A stretch of DNA of 64,000 nt from contig JABWDB010000038.1 of assembly GCA_019614645.1 (NCBI GenBank), forward strand, positions 1,736,001 to 1,800,000, written 5' to 3'. The position numbers were made by a program, and so were the translations under genes. The notes beneath the pieces are model-generated. The model saw nothing but the letters and a program-made list of their open reading frames with translations, searched no databases and had not been told where the DNA came from. How positions within the stretch are numbered: position 1 is the stretch's first letter; every line of letters starts with the position of its first letter. This DNA is from Stratiolaelaps scimitus. Its lineage: Eukaryota > Arthropoda > Arachnida > Mesostigmata > Laelapidae. Shown here in pieces: positions 42,995-56,900 of this stretch.

Positions 42995-44878
42995 TTTACA
43001 TCATATATATATGATGTAAATGTTGAGGTTTTTTTTATACAGACTCAGATATAATAGATCCAATATAGTACGTAAATATTAGTAAGATGAGTTAAATGCG
43101 TTCCGTTAACTTAGTGGATACAAACCCTATTTTTTAATCGAGAACTTAAGCATTGTAAAATTGCAGTTCCGGAAATAAACCGCAGATGTTATGTTAAACT
43201 AATTATCATCGAATGCAATCCCCGATGAGCGCACTGCGCATAAAATTCGAAAAAGGCAGATACTGAGACAAATCAATGAGGTAATGAATAGCTTTATTGA
43301 TCAGCCTTATTTATGTTAATAATAGTCGCTGTATTGAGTTCTTATGAATTATATAATATGTTACCCATATGACGGCACTGTTGCCATGAATCGATAGTTC
43401 CTCGAGTGGATGCTCGACGGCTACCGTCGTTGTCAAGGAGCTGTCAATCTGCAGAGATGCCATCTGCGCATTTAGTGTCACCTGCACCGAGATCGGTTCA
43501 CAACAACGAAAAACACAGCCGTCCATCCACGTTATTGAAACGTGCTTATAGAAAATAGTAACATCGAAAATACGAAGCCTTATTGGAACGTCAATAACTA
43601 AACATATATTGCTGAAGCTGTTTGTTGTTCATATGTATTTATAATGTAAAGTAACGCCTGTAATCAAATTGATGACATGATCAATCAAGGATTATTCCGA
43701 ATGATGATGTGTACATAAAATTAATCGCGTCCACAGTCACCAAATTCTTGCCGTCACCAAATTCACAAAACGCCGACGATTACGATTCGAGAACTCACAA
43801 ATGAACATGAGGTTGGCGTAGGAACCATTCAGTCATCCACAACATATGATTATAACAGGCCAACAGTAAAAATCGATGCTCAAATCGACTCTACACTGTG
43901 ATGTGTTCGTTTGTCGGGCACTACCTTGGCATGATGCCAGCGTCCATCATTGACGTTGGCCTGACTGCGCAACACGAGCGGGCGGCGCATCGCGGCCGCG
44001 AGATGCAAGTTGAACTCCAGGTGTCCGTCAGCGAGGGCGAGCGCCACGAAGCTCCCTGCGATTCCCGTTGAGGCACCGCTGTTTTGAGAAGCTCCGGCCC
44101 CCGCACTGCCCTCGGCTAACCAAGCCAGCAGACCTGAGGTCTGCTTCGACCGGAATCTAACTTCGAATGTATCGTCCTCATTGTTCTCCGCCCTAATAAA
44201 TATTCAGCAATAAGTAGGTAAGCAAAATACGAAATAAACAAACGCCTACAATGTACCATTCATTAAGAGCTATGCGTTCTTTCATCTAAATAAGGATACA
44301 ATGACACCGCATATCTGACGATATATATAAAACATTAGACGTATCATAAATGCAATACAGTTCGTTTCTCTCGATATACAGAGAAGGACAAAACTCATCA
44401 ACCATTTAACGTATTAAAATTATTCCATACATATATGTATATATACATATATACGTACTTTGAGACGAATTTATGTGGAATATGAACGTAGGTGTGTCCA
44501 TCAAAGAGCACCGGTTGACCCATCTGCTCTTCGATCTGACTGAGAGGCTTTTCGCAGTGTTTGCCGCCAAAGTTGGGCGCACATGAGCACGCGTACTGGC
44601 CAAGAAGTGGTGTACACACGCCTCCGTTTCGACACGGACGAGCACCACACGGAGGGCCATGGTACTGGCTAACGAGGTGCGAAGATCTCGCGCGAGCCAA
44701 CAGATTGTCCCATACCGCCCCATTGACGACTAGACGCTGGATGGCGCCGTCGAGGCCGGCCGATGGACCGAGATCTCGAGGCAGCGCAGTGTCCCCCGAC
44801 ACTCCCCCAATAAACAGGGGCTGATCCAGATTTAGCTCGTCCAGGGATCCCTATAGAAGATCGAGGTCAGTACAATCT

Positions 44879-44929
<51 letters not shown>

Positions 44930-47900
44930 TATTACCCCCTGTATAATGATTCATAGTTCGCGCTGTATATTCATAACCGAAGAACTCAACGGTTATGCCT
45001 AACATCCACAGAATGGCTCACTAAAATGAGTTGGCACAAATTACATATAGATAGACTGTTCTCGTTAAGCCATTTTAGTGACAAATAAGCGTTTAGGATA
45101 TCAGCACTCACCATCGAGACAGCTTGCACGACGGGACCGCGATCGACTTGCAGACTACCTTCTTTGCGATTTCGGGTTACGCGGATAGAATGCCACTCAT
45201 TTAGACTAATCATGTTTGGAGCGCTGAAAGCCAACGAACAGCAATTTGGCAAGCAAACGATTTTAGGTCTACCTCTCCTTTTTTTTCCATAGCTGATCCT
45301 CAGCCGTGTTAATTCAGAGACAAGTAACTCCTGCCCCATATGATTTCCCAAGCGTTGTATTTCATTTTGACATTGAATATTATATTTGACACAGTAGTGG
45401 CGTCAAGCAAAAAACAAAAACAATATTAGTCATATGCCTCAATGTGCTACTTACGTAATAACGACTGTAGATGACACATTCGGTCCTGCTCCACCGAGAT
45501 TGTATCGGTATTCGACGTGTTGTGATACGAGTGAAATAGCAAGATAGTCGCCTTTACCAGCGCGCCCCTGTCCATTGTAGAGTATTAGGCCAGTCGAAGC
45601 TCGAGGTAGGAACCAGATATCAAGTGTGAACAACTGCGACACTCCGACAAGTGTTGGGAGCACCAAGATGCTGTGTCCTAAGAAGGACACCACTGAATTG
45701 GGCCCCGCCGCTTTGATACCTGTAATGCATAAATTACAGAAATGTAAAACTATTAGCTAAATATATTATAGTTGGAGTACCTATCTAGCAATTTTGCTAT
45801 TTAACAATTAGTATACGGCCAACGCAATATGCGAAAGGTTGAAAGGTAGCGAAATAGTCGGTTGTTTCGACTTCTATTCTTTCGACGTACGGAAGATAGC
45901 GGCAGCAGCATTGTGCAAAGTAGCCCTCTCCCGATGGTTTCAATAGTTCACGATACAACGTATGTACACAAAGTGCTATGCAGATAAAGAAAGTGACGAA
46001 CTCTACAATTCGAGTGGAAGTGGAACAAACAAGGTAAGTAACAATAATCTAAAGAGAACAAAAAATAAACAACCCTATGCGTCGAAGGAGTGAACTTTAG
46101 AATATGAGGTGGGGGGGGTACAGAAACTTACTGGTATCGCAGAACTGTCCCGATTTTCCTGGTGGACATTTGCAGAAGAAGGCGTCGCCGTCAGCTGGCA
46201 CACAGGTGGCACCGTGAGCGCACGGCTGAGCCGAGCAACGATGGGTGGCTCGCTCACAGTCGCGTCCACCAAAGCCTGGCCGACATTCGCAGCGGTACGA
46301 GGTTCCCACGGGCTCACATAATCCACCATTTTGGCATGGCGCTGCCGAGCACGCCGTCTCCGTGCATTCACCTGTCAATGCAGGTATGTCAGTGTTAACG
46401 TTCTACTTGGCAACGTAAATTGCATGCTATTCATGGTAGATAGTGCCTACGCAGCCTTCAGTTCCACTAATGGCAACGATGATGATCATGACGGGGATTT
46501 CAGACTGCGTTTGCTAAGCTAATGGTCTATTTTTAGCTCTTCGCGTTGGTAATGACAGGCCTATATCGAAATACGAAATTCATTAGAAAAGCTTATAGAC
46601 GCACCGATGCACATCCAGCGGTGGCATGTACAGGCCAGGACCAACTTAGCTTTCTCTTAGATTCACATACTAGTCCAACGATGAATCAAAATAGGTTTGA
46701 TGCCCGTAGAATATAAATGATAAAGAATTTGGATGATACTGTGGTCGTCGAAATGGTTCAAAACATTCGAGAAATAATGGTAATATACAATAATTGCATT
46801 TTAGAGAACCCGCCTGATCAGCAAGACGTAGGTGACTCATGAAAACAAGTCTGTCAAATGTACCAATCGAAGTCTTGGACCGCTCACGGCTCAATGGAAA
46901 GGTAGAGAGATGGTGACATCACAATGGTAACATGAGTTATCAGGGCGTTTGACGGCAAATAACTTTTTCAATAAACATCAGTGTACACCTTCCCGATAGG
47001 AAAATGCACGCAGCCTTCCGCGAGACCAACTGACCTCGAATAGAACTCCTGGGACATTGTTCTAGCGGATACGTAACGCTGTTCTCAGGGTAGCGAGTTA
47101 TCGATATTTCGGATCAATTTGCAGATCGGCTGATAATAATCACAACTGCAGCAATACACAGATTTACTGACAACGAGAGAGCTATGTGCCATATCCTATA
47201 TGATATTATTAGATGATACGAATAAACAACTAATGTCGGACATGTGAGCTCCTGTACAGTCAGTATATTGACTAAGTGGCTATTATTTGCTCTTGTGCCC
47301 TTCTTCGAGTTTTCCATCGCAGTTATCTTGTCAAATTAGTTGAAATGTTACACTCAAGTGACGAGCATATGAAGGGCTCATCCCTTTGGAATACAAGGCA
47401 CAGTTACAATACAATAATTCGATCGAATTCAAATAATGGTTAAAATATGGTACTTCGAAATCACAACGCCTACTGCGGACGAGTGTTTATTATTCGTTAT
47501 AGCAAAATCTTGAAGACAGAATATGAAGCAGGGACCAAAAGCCAAAGCACCGTAACCGTGACGGATAATGTCAGGCTTGAGTTCGGCAGAGCAATGCGCG
47601 CAGCGGTGGTTCGTAAAACAACCAGGATCCATTTTTCTGTCTAGTTGTCTGAGAGGTTGGAAGATTGTGGCCCTGACGAGGAGGGCGGGTCACTGAAAAA
47701 GCCTCCACTCAAATAAGGCCGCGTGTCACCCCGCTAATTTGTCTGTCTCTTGAGCCATCATTCAGCGATGAGTAGTAGTAGTAATAGTATAGTGGGCAGA
47801 GGTGAAAATCAGACAACGAGAAGGACCGACCGATGCTACTGTTGATTATGGTGAAAGTTGTGATGATACTAATAATAATAATAAGAATTATTATTATTAT

Positions 47901-50900
47901 GGAGTGATGGGTAAGGCGTCGATTTTTTGCTGTCAGAACGTTCTTACTGCTCGGAGGGAGAACTGAAGGTTGTAGTGAACACCTATGGCACATATGTTGG
48001 TGTAACTGCTCATGCTCTCTGATGTATAGCGTTCGCAGAGGGATTGTACAAGCACATCTACCTTCTATCGTTTCTTTGCTGGGCCCGATCGGAACAACGA
48101 AACGGAAAGACAGACATGAAGAGAAACGGTCATAGACGTAGACATAGTACAAGACGAAGTTGTTGCAGCAGCAGCAGTAGTACTATAATAGTAGTAGGAG
48201 TCGTGCTAGTGGCAGGCAACAACAATAATAACTGCAACATCCAATAATAAATTACGCTAATGGAAGAATTACGGATCTTGGTCGACCGAGGGAGGTAGAC
48301 GCGACTCAGAGGAGGTAAACACGCAAGAAAGAGGCGAAGTGGGCGGGGATGGGACCAAACGGGGGCGAAAAAGAGCGGCGCGGTGGGGGAACGATGACGA
48401 TGACGACGAAAAAGAGAAAGCGACAGGAACCAGCGGGCGTGTGTATGTCCTTGGTTATGACGATAGATGTACAACAACAATAACAAAATCAACAGCAAAA
48501 ACAGCAGGAATGAGGTGAAGAAGACGCACAAGATAACGAGACTGAATGTGAAGGTAATGACAAGGTTTCGATGTGCGTGTGCAGGGGGGGGGCACTGTAG
48601 GAGGAGATTGACGTCGTAAGATGTGTCTATCGACGGCATAACGTAACAACCCCATAGGACAAGCGGGATATGGTGGATGTATTATATGTAGATACACTGG
48701 TTCAGCGCGAGAATGCATTCATGGTGACCACAGCAAGGACAGACAGAATGGTTGGAGGGGACAACTTATGGATGTATAAATGGGCAACTACTAGTGGATA
48801 TTGGCTGATCGAGGAAACATCACCGAAGAAGATATCGTTCAGCAAACAAATTGACCCACATCTGTTGCGCTGAGCGTATATTGGAGACGTATCACTTCCT
48901 CAGCCATTTAGCTCACTCGATGCTATATCTCGTGCCGCATGATATCGCACGGGAAAAGTACCTAAGCTAAGGTATAACTTTTTAAACGCTCTTTTTCTAC
49001 TTTTCTACTAAACCTTTACTCATATTCATGGTGTCTCTTAAGATACTCAAAAAGTAGTTTATTAAATCTCAAAAGTCAACACATAGTTCGACTCAAGAAA
49101 AGGTTGTTCTGGCAACTGATGAGCTACTTTTGTGATAAAAATACGATAAGGAAGACCACAAACCAAACATAGTAAAATCAAAGCAAATTACGTATAAACA
49201 CGTGTGGTTGAAGGTCAGCATTATTGCCATTGTTATTGGTATTGTGACGCAACCACGTACGTTTTGTTTATCAGAGGGAAAACGGTCTGGGAGCAACCGA
49301 ATAACCGAACTCTTGAGATAAGAGGTTAAGACAAGGTTAGTCGATATCGTACGGCTACACAACGCTACCCCTCCTGCCATGGCGGTATGTCTCCCGTTGA
49401 ACTGCTCCACGTGCGGAAGATGAGAACCAACTGAAGGGCGCTTTCCAGGGACGTACGATACAAGACCCCGGCGGCAATGTAACACAAGATCAGGTTCGTA
49501 AAACGATTCAACACCGAAGGGCGCACCAAAAATACCATGCAGCTGGTCTTTTGGCAGCTCTAGAATTCGAAGAACGCCAGGATCCTGCATCGCGCCCACA
49601 TCCCACAAAATAAGAAAAGAGAGTCTACGCACGAAAGGACAACGAACCGACATCGTGGAGAAGGTCGGGAAATATAGACAACAATCGGCAGGCAGATGGG
49701 AAACCCTGGCACCGAAACAGATTTTGGCGGAAGCTCGCCACCCCGGAAAGCCAGCCTCCCCGCTCCACGGTAAGTGAAGGCGACAGGGGAAGCAAAGAAA
49801 CATTGAGGGAACACCAAGGGAACAGGAAAGTACCGAGGGAAGAAGGAAACGGTGAAGCGACAGAGTTGAGGCAGACTCCGAGCGGGTTAGGAAAAAAGCG
49901 GATAGGTTTGGGGACCGTCTATGGGTTACTACGGCCAAAAACAATACGGATGGGAGAATGAACTAGGAAGGCATTTGAATATGGCGGGCTAATTAATCAG
50001 AGTGCCATTAGTGATGAGAATATCGGGGAGAGTATCTGTATAAAATGAACTATCAATAACAGACGACTCGTCGGACTTAGTCCTGTGGCCCAGGACTGGT
50101 CGTACTTTGGCGTTAACGGAACCTCAGAATCAGCTCAATCTTGCAATTATTTATCCATACTTACGTATATTGTAAGCGCTGAGAATATCCTTGGACTGAG
50201 GATATTTCAGGTTGAGGTGTTTCTTCCCTACCCGAATGAGGCTGATACAACCTTGGAAACCAGTGGAAACACCTACATTTTGAAATATTCTGAAAATCAA
50301 ATCGAATCAATGAGATAATGCTGTCATTCACATTTTTACGTAAAAAGTCTACTACACATGTATACAAATTATTTCACGCCAAGAGAAAAATTTTTTTTCT
50401 GAGTATGCGAATATATTCGAGATAATTTCTAATATTGTCCAACCAAACGAAATCCAAAAATTGCCTAGATTTTGTGGAACATTCCTTCAAACCAAACAGA
50501 TATCAAGATAACAATTATATCTATTGTGTTACCAAAAGCTCACGAGGCCATTCAGTTTAAATATGCGGTGTTTTGCGCGAAGTCTACTCCCACCAGTATT
50601 GACCCACATAGAGAATGTTGGCCTCTCTCGGAAGCGGGGGAAGACAATTCGATTTGGATTCATTTGACGAAGCCCTTTTGTATATCACTTTAATACCCCT
50701 CTGGTATTGTTCAGAGATTGAAAGCACAGTGCGGTGTTCACTGAATATACGCTCGTTATCTCATCACACCAGTTCTACCGTTCGTTTCCTCACAATATGT
50801 ATACTGTCGGGCTGACTGGTTTCCTGTGCTTTGCTATGGCTCTGTCTACGGCTAAAGCGAAATCCCCATTATCTACTCCATATTTAGCGCATCGCCCGCG

Positions 50901-53900
50901 TGAGACGTTATTTTAAATATGGAGTTTCCCAATTTTTACATACACGAACAATGCCTTATAGAAATCATTGACCACGGAAGGAATTGCTAGTTGTTGTTGT
51001 TGTTGTTGTATATATATATATATATTTGATACAATGAAGGAAAATTACGTGTGCAAGGATGATGTATGTAATCGATGGAAATCGTGGTAGAATCACCAAT
51101 AATAATTAGCTAATGTAATCTAACGTCACAAGAAATAGCAGTCGCAGATGACCCGTATCCAGTACACTGAAATATTATTAACAAGTTGAACAGCTCGGTG
51201 TGCTATGGCAGTCTGGAAAAACATGCACTTCGGCAAATCCGAAAATTGGAATCCCAGACATTGCTCGTGCAAAACAATACAAGCAAAGCCCTTATAGAGA
51301 TGTGGTGATGTTATCATTTTACACCAATACAAAGGATAAAGGAACATCCGCAAACTCCTTTCCCAATACTACCCACTGCCTGGCGGCCGGTCATCTATTG
51401 TATCTACACGCAGCTAGAGATTGTAGATCACAAATAGCTGCATGTAGTGTTTAGTATTTTGATAGTGTCAGTGATGGTCATAGTTTGGGAGAAACTGCTG
51501 ACCGTGCCTCAACCAAAGCAGAAAGGTGGATTGCAGCTCAGGGTTCGAGTTCAAAGAAACGCAATACTTCGGGTGGGCTCTGCGCTCGATTGCTCTGTCG
51601 TCTATCCTCACCCATCTCGAACTATCAGTTTCAATTCTAATTTAATACAGCTTACCCCTCGATCCTTTTGGGCACGGATCCAACGTAAAGGTTTTCAGCG
51701 AGGTCGAGTGATTTGAGCACTCCTTCGGAGCGACCCGTCACCTCGGCGCCGCTGTCCACCTTCAGAACTCCGTCCTGATGGTACCGACGGATCATCACAT
51801 GGTGATACTCTCCCGGCGTAACTCGTTCGTGAGACTTTAAAGTTACCGTTCCTGAAATACGCAGAGAAATCATTTTCAATCATTCTCAAATTGTTTTCGG
51901 TATATGATACGCAAGCGTGTATGCGTCTATCTGTCTAAGGCTATTTCTGCCTTTAGTTATTTAAAGAAAATAAGAGCTGCTGGCTGGTGTCATTGGAAGA
52001 GATTTATCCGAACATTTCTATTACATAAGCCTTTAGTTCCAACTACACCAAATCAATACTATATATCTTTAATAGTAGATAACATTGTTTTCTGTGATTC
52101 CGATCATCGCGGGAAGTCTGCAATAGAGAAATTGCCCTTTGATAATGTGCTGCTACCATAGAGGGAGCTGAGTTGAAACCAACGTACCGGATCCTAGATT
52201 GTATCTGAATTCGACATGTCCATCTCGAAGGGCCAATGACATAAAGTCTCCAGCGCCGGTCATCGTCTGTCCGTTGTAAAGCAACAGCCCGTCGCTCGAG
52301 TACGCCTTGAACTCAATCTCGAGTGAGAGACCTTGGTAAGCTTGGAGGCGACGCAGCTCCAAGTATGCCTTACCATTGAAGTGCGGTACCTAAAAGCATT
52401 ATACGCCGTTAATTAACACAGGTAATATTTATACACCAGACTGCAAACTGCCTATATTTTGACAAAGATAATTTTAGTGATTGGGGTTGGCAGCAATAAC
52501 ACATGTTTTAGTGATTATTTGTCCAAACGAATTCCAAGATAGGCATTTTTCGCATAGAAGACCTTGTAGGTTGAAACAGACATTGAATCAGTTGTTTATT
52601 TTACATTAAAGAGCCGTAAGCTCGTGGACGGGAGATCTCACTCCACTGTCATTTACACCTTCGCACCTCCGAATGTATCATTGGAGACACTTAATAAATA
52701 CACTGATAATAATTGAAGCCTACTGTAAAATATGTGCGGCACTTTTGCTTGCTGCGGACTAGGTCATCAACGGCTTCGTCGTCCTTAAACTCTTGTTAGT
52801 TTGACAGACGTATCCTGTTAGGGGTATGTCGAGAAATAGGTAGAATTAACTTCGCTCATGGTTGACGCCCACTCAATGAGAGCATGTCTCTTCCATTCAC
52901 CTTCAAAGTCCATAGACGCACTCCGAAAGCAGTTGAAACAACTACCCTTGTCCGTAGCCTCACCCCAGACTTTTGATCGTTTGTAGAAACGAAGCGTAAG
53001 AAGAAAACGTTTAGAAAAGTATCAAACGAAAGTGTCGAGATTTCGAAAGTCAAAGAGAAACCTCGCTGGGGAAGGTTTAACCGAGTGCACGAAAAAATTG
53101 ATCACCGAATAAAGTGGGTGATAAATGAGATAAATCAAGCGATAGGTCAATAAATAGCCAGCTGTGCAAACTAGCATTAAGTAAATACAGCAAAACAAGC
53201 GATAGAAACTAATGTTATTTACAGCTAAGATTCTGGCTGAGCTTAAATTGATATGAATCGCAGGATATTCGAAATTATCGATCTTCAATAATTCGTTCAC
53301 GAACAATTCTACAACACCTTAGTAAACAGAAGTCCTTTTAGTAAGCTACGACTGTATCGGCATGATTCGGTTCAGCTGGTATACCAAGTATTTAACTCCG
53401 AGTGGAAACATTATAAATTCTCGATCTTGGAGAACAAGAATACAACTGTTATGTGTTGGCACTAATTAGGGACATTAGGTGGAAGAACTTGTGAGGTTTT
53501 ATGCTTGCATATTCGCTCTGAGGAACACGTATAAGCCATATTTTATATAGAGACCTTGTAAACATTTGAATTAACTACTTCAACGATCGCAAACGCAAAA
53601 TGTAAATTTTAGGTTAAATTTTTCGGAAAGGCCTAACCTAATATTCAATGCACATGCTCGTTAATACAGCAGAATAATTTGATGTATTATGTCGAAAATC
53701 TTAATCGGCATGCCGATGTTCGACACACATAAGTAATAATTTCTCATCTATTTCAGATATTCAACTACTAATAATATGAAATATATACGTGTTTCGACTA
53801 CTACTATTACTAAGGATAATAATGACATACGAATAGGACGCGACACAGCATGGCAGTACGGCACTTGATACAATATAGTACGTGATAATATGCACAAATA

Positions 53901-56900
53901 CGATTACATATATTACAACTCTGTAATACAATTATAAATACACACACACACGCACATACAGACATCATGGTCAGTCTCAATCCGCCTTAGTTACTTCTGA
54001 CGCGGAGACCATTAATAAATATCAGCACAATTCTATTATAAATATCGACAGATCGATCTTGCATCGAACACGAGCATCATATAGATTTCATGAGTGATAA
54101 TGTTCTACAGCTAAGAGAATGACTCAGTCGACTCAACGTTGGAGGCTCTACTCAGATGCTTGATAGAACACTTCCTTTGTAAACCTGTACAATGTCTTTG
54201 TTACCGTTACATAAGGGTACATTTATAACCCCACAAAAGCGCATTATTGCGGATCATGGTAGTGCACAATGAAAATTAACCTTAGCTGCTTCGACACTAC
54301 AGAGGACAAACATTTGTTTTGAAACGATGTTTTATTTGGAAGTGATACACAAATCACCTATAAAAGGATAATAATAGAAAGGACAGACTATCGTGGCCCA
54401 TCTTCGTAGAGCTACGTCTTGTGCAATGTGCACTTCGCATTCAAACATTGTTTACGGTGCTCAAGTCCTCCCAGAATACCGATTGGCGATACAGAGCTAG
54501 CTCACCCTTCTTGTATCCGTATCATCGACTATACAATATATATAACAGTAATAAATACAATCGCGATTGGTCATCCAACGATGTCTCTCCCTCACTGACT
54601 ACTCACCTGGATGGAATCGTCGTTTGTGAACGCGAACAGTCCGTTCGAGGCCTCCGTCGGCCGGAAATAGTCCTCGGGCAAACTTGACAGACTTTGGAGA
54701 TCGCGCGTAGACTTGTGGTCATCGTCCCGGTCGTCGTGATCGCGGTCGATTGTTGAACGCCGCTGGGGTCCCACAGTTGGGGCTATCTCATCTATTAGTA
54801 ACAATACGAATAATGAATACAAACATCATGTGAAAGCTAAATTAGTAGCACGAACAAACCGTGTTCGTAAAATATAATAATATACATATCTGTCTGATCA
54901 TCTTCAAATATATATATATTGTCAACCTACCAGCGCCATAAATAACGTATTAATATGATACCTGTACGACTAATATTAGGCTTCCGCGTGATTCACAATT
55001 ACGATCTGTGGGTGTCTAATGTGAGCCAATGAGCTCCATAGAATAATATTGGTTAGTAAAAAGAGGCGAATCGCTATTTCAAGCATCAAAATTAATCTGA
55101 CGAAGTCATTTTTGTTTCTGGTTGAATTTTTGGGCTGCAACTCGGCTGGACTAATTTTTTTTGGGGTATGTCATAGCATATTTATTAGTAATTTAAATAA
55201 GTTGTGGTTGTTTTTTAATGGCACTTTTCCTTCACTTCATTGCGATGACGGCAACAACATAGTTTCTGTAAACAACATAGATATTTCTAAAAGCTTGACG
55301 GCCACTGAGTCAATGTGTACTCACAGGAATAGAAAATAACCTTCTGTCTAAAATATTGACATTTCTTTCTGTGAGACGATGACATCTGTAATTATACATC
55401 ACTTAGCCAACTCCCCATTATTACACCCGCTGCGTCATATGGCACGGGGAGCTACAATCTTTGCGAGAAGCTTCTGTAATATCTAGCGAGCTGTTGACGG
55501 CTGGTATGAGTGATTACCTATCGATACCACGATCACCACGGTCCCCTTATAAATGTTCTATTGGATTAAGTTTTCTCGACGCCTGATTACTGACTAGTTC
55601 TCACTGACACTAATCCAATTTCAAAGAAATTGGACCCGGTCGGCGTTCTTGGAGGGATTTTTGAAAATATAAGTGCATTCACAACCTGAATGACCTCTAT
55701 TGTGGGCAGTTCTGGGGACGAGTTCTGTGATATCGTATCTATGATCTCCATTTGCCATACCAGGATGGCAGTGGCCGAGATGAACGATGGAGATGTGTTT
55801 CTGTGTACGACAGCTGAACTCTCTCAGTTGACAGGCAGTGCCGTATGTCATTCCATCCGAGCCGCACACAGACCCGCCTTGATCTTCCTCAGCTGAGCAT
55901 CGAATCTCACATGTACAGAGCGCCTCGCCAGGACTCCGTTGCTGGCAGACCGCTCCATGACGACACACCAGCGTGGCGCAAGTGCCGCTTGTCGGACGCA
56001 CTAGTGATGCTAAGGGAGAGAAAGAGAGAGGCGGGGCGCCATAGGGTTCACATGCAGAAGAATGGAAATGTTAAGGCACTAGATACGGCAAATGAAAGCA
56101 ATGCTGCATTTCCCAAAAATACCCTAACGTCGCGCCCAACGACATTTTTATATTTTGATCAATGCTGAGCTGAAGTATGAAGAGAACAGCAGATTAAGAA
56201 ACAATGATGTCAATGTTGACATAGATGACAAGCACAAACATTGCAGCATCTGTAATTCCAATTCAAGTGTTCCCCTTTAGGCGATGTGAAAAATACAGAA
56301 CTTCGTTTTCGATTATCTACCAAAAAAAACGTTTGTCTAACTGTACCAAACATATGCAGAGCTAGTTAGCTGTGCTCTATTCGCAGGCGACTTATACTAG
56401 TATAGCATAGATCCCCGTGAACTTGTTGCTGAGGCTTTCGGTCTGCCGGGTGATGGCCTCCTCCAATACGTACCATCAGTGCATCCGTCTGCGCTGAGCA
56501 CTTCTCCCTTGGGGCACGAATCGCATTTCATACCCTGCACACCATGCTTGCACACGCAACGACCCGTCATCTGCTCGCAGTCATCTCGTACAGAACCTAA
56601 CGGATGACATTCGCATAGGGAACAACCGGCCTGACCTCCTCCCTCGCCGATACGGTGAAGACCCCAGTAGCCCGGTTCACATCTGAAAGATTCATAGATG
56701 TACATTTATTCGAAATTTGCAAAAAAAGTTTCGACAAGAATTATGGAAGTACTCGTTTCGTATATTCGAGGCCGCCATTTTCTAACGGTACTTAAGTACG
56801 CAGTGATAAATTAAAGAAGATTAAGCTCGTTGTCGATGGCGTCAGGGAGGTAAGTAGGTGCCACCTTACCCAGTAATATGAAGTAATGTTAACACTAATT

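Noticed and set aside
46440..46490. Possible LamG-like micro-exon reading GTEGCVG on the - strand
   Set aside because: The preceding residues do not fit LamG, and the phases do not bridge the neighbouring agrin exons. The exon at 50289-50165 does so perfectly.
46980..47020. - strand segment reading LAEGCVHFPIGK as the end of LamG1
   Set aside because: The phase is wrong for both neighbours, and it was displaced by the better exon at 50289-50165.
49093..49944. 283-codon - strand ORF in an agrin intron
   Set aside because: Its translation is rich in Ser, Leu, Phe and Cys with no family motif, while the opposite strand shows a faint Gypsy-like motif. It is probably a shadow of a decayed element.
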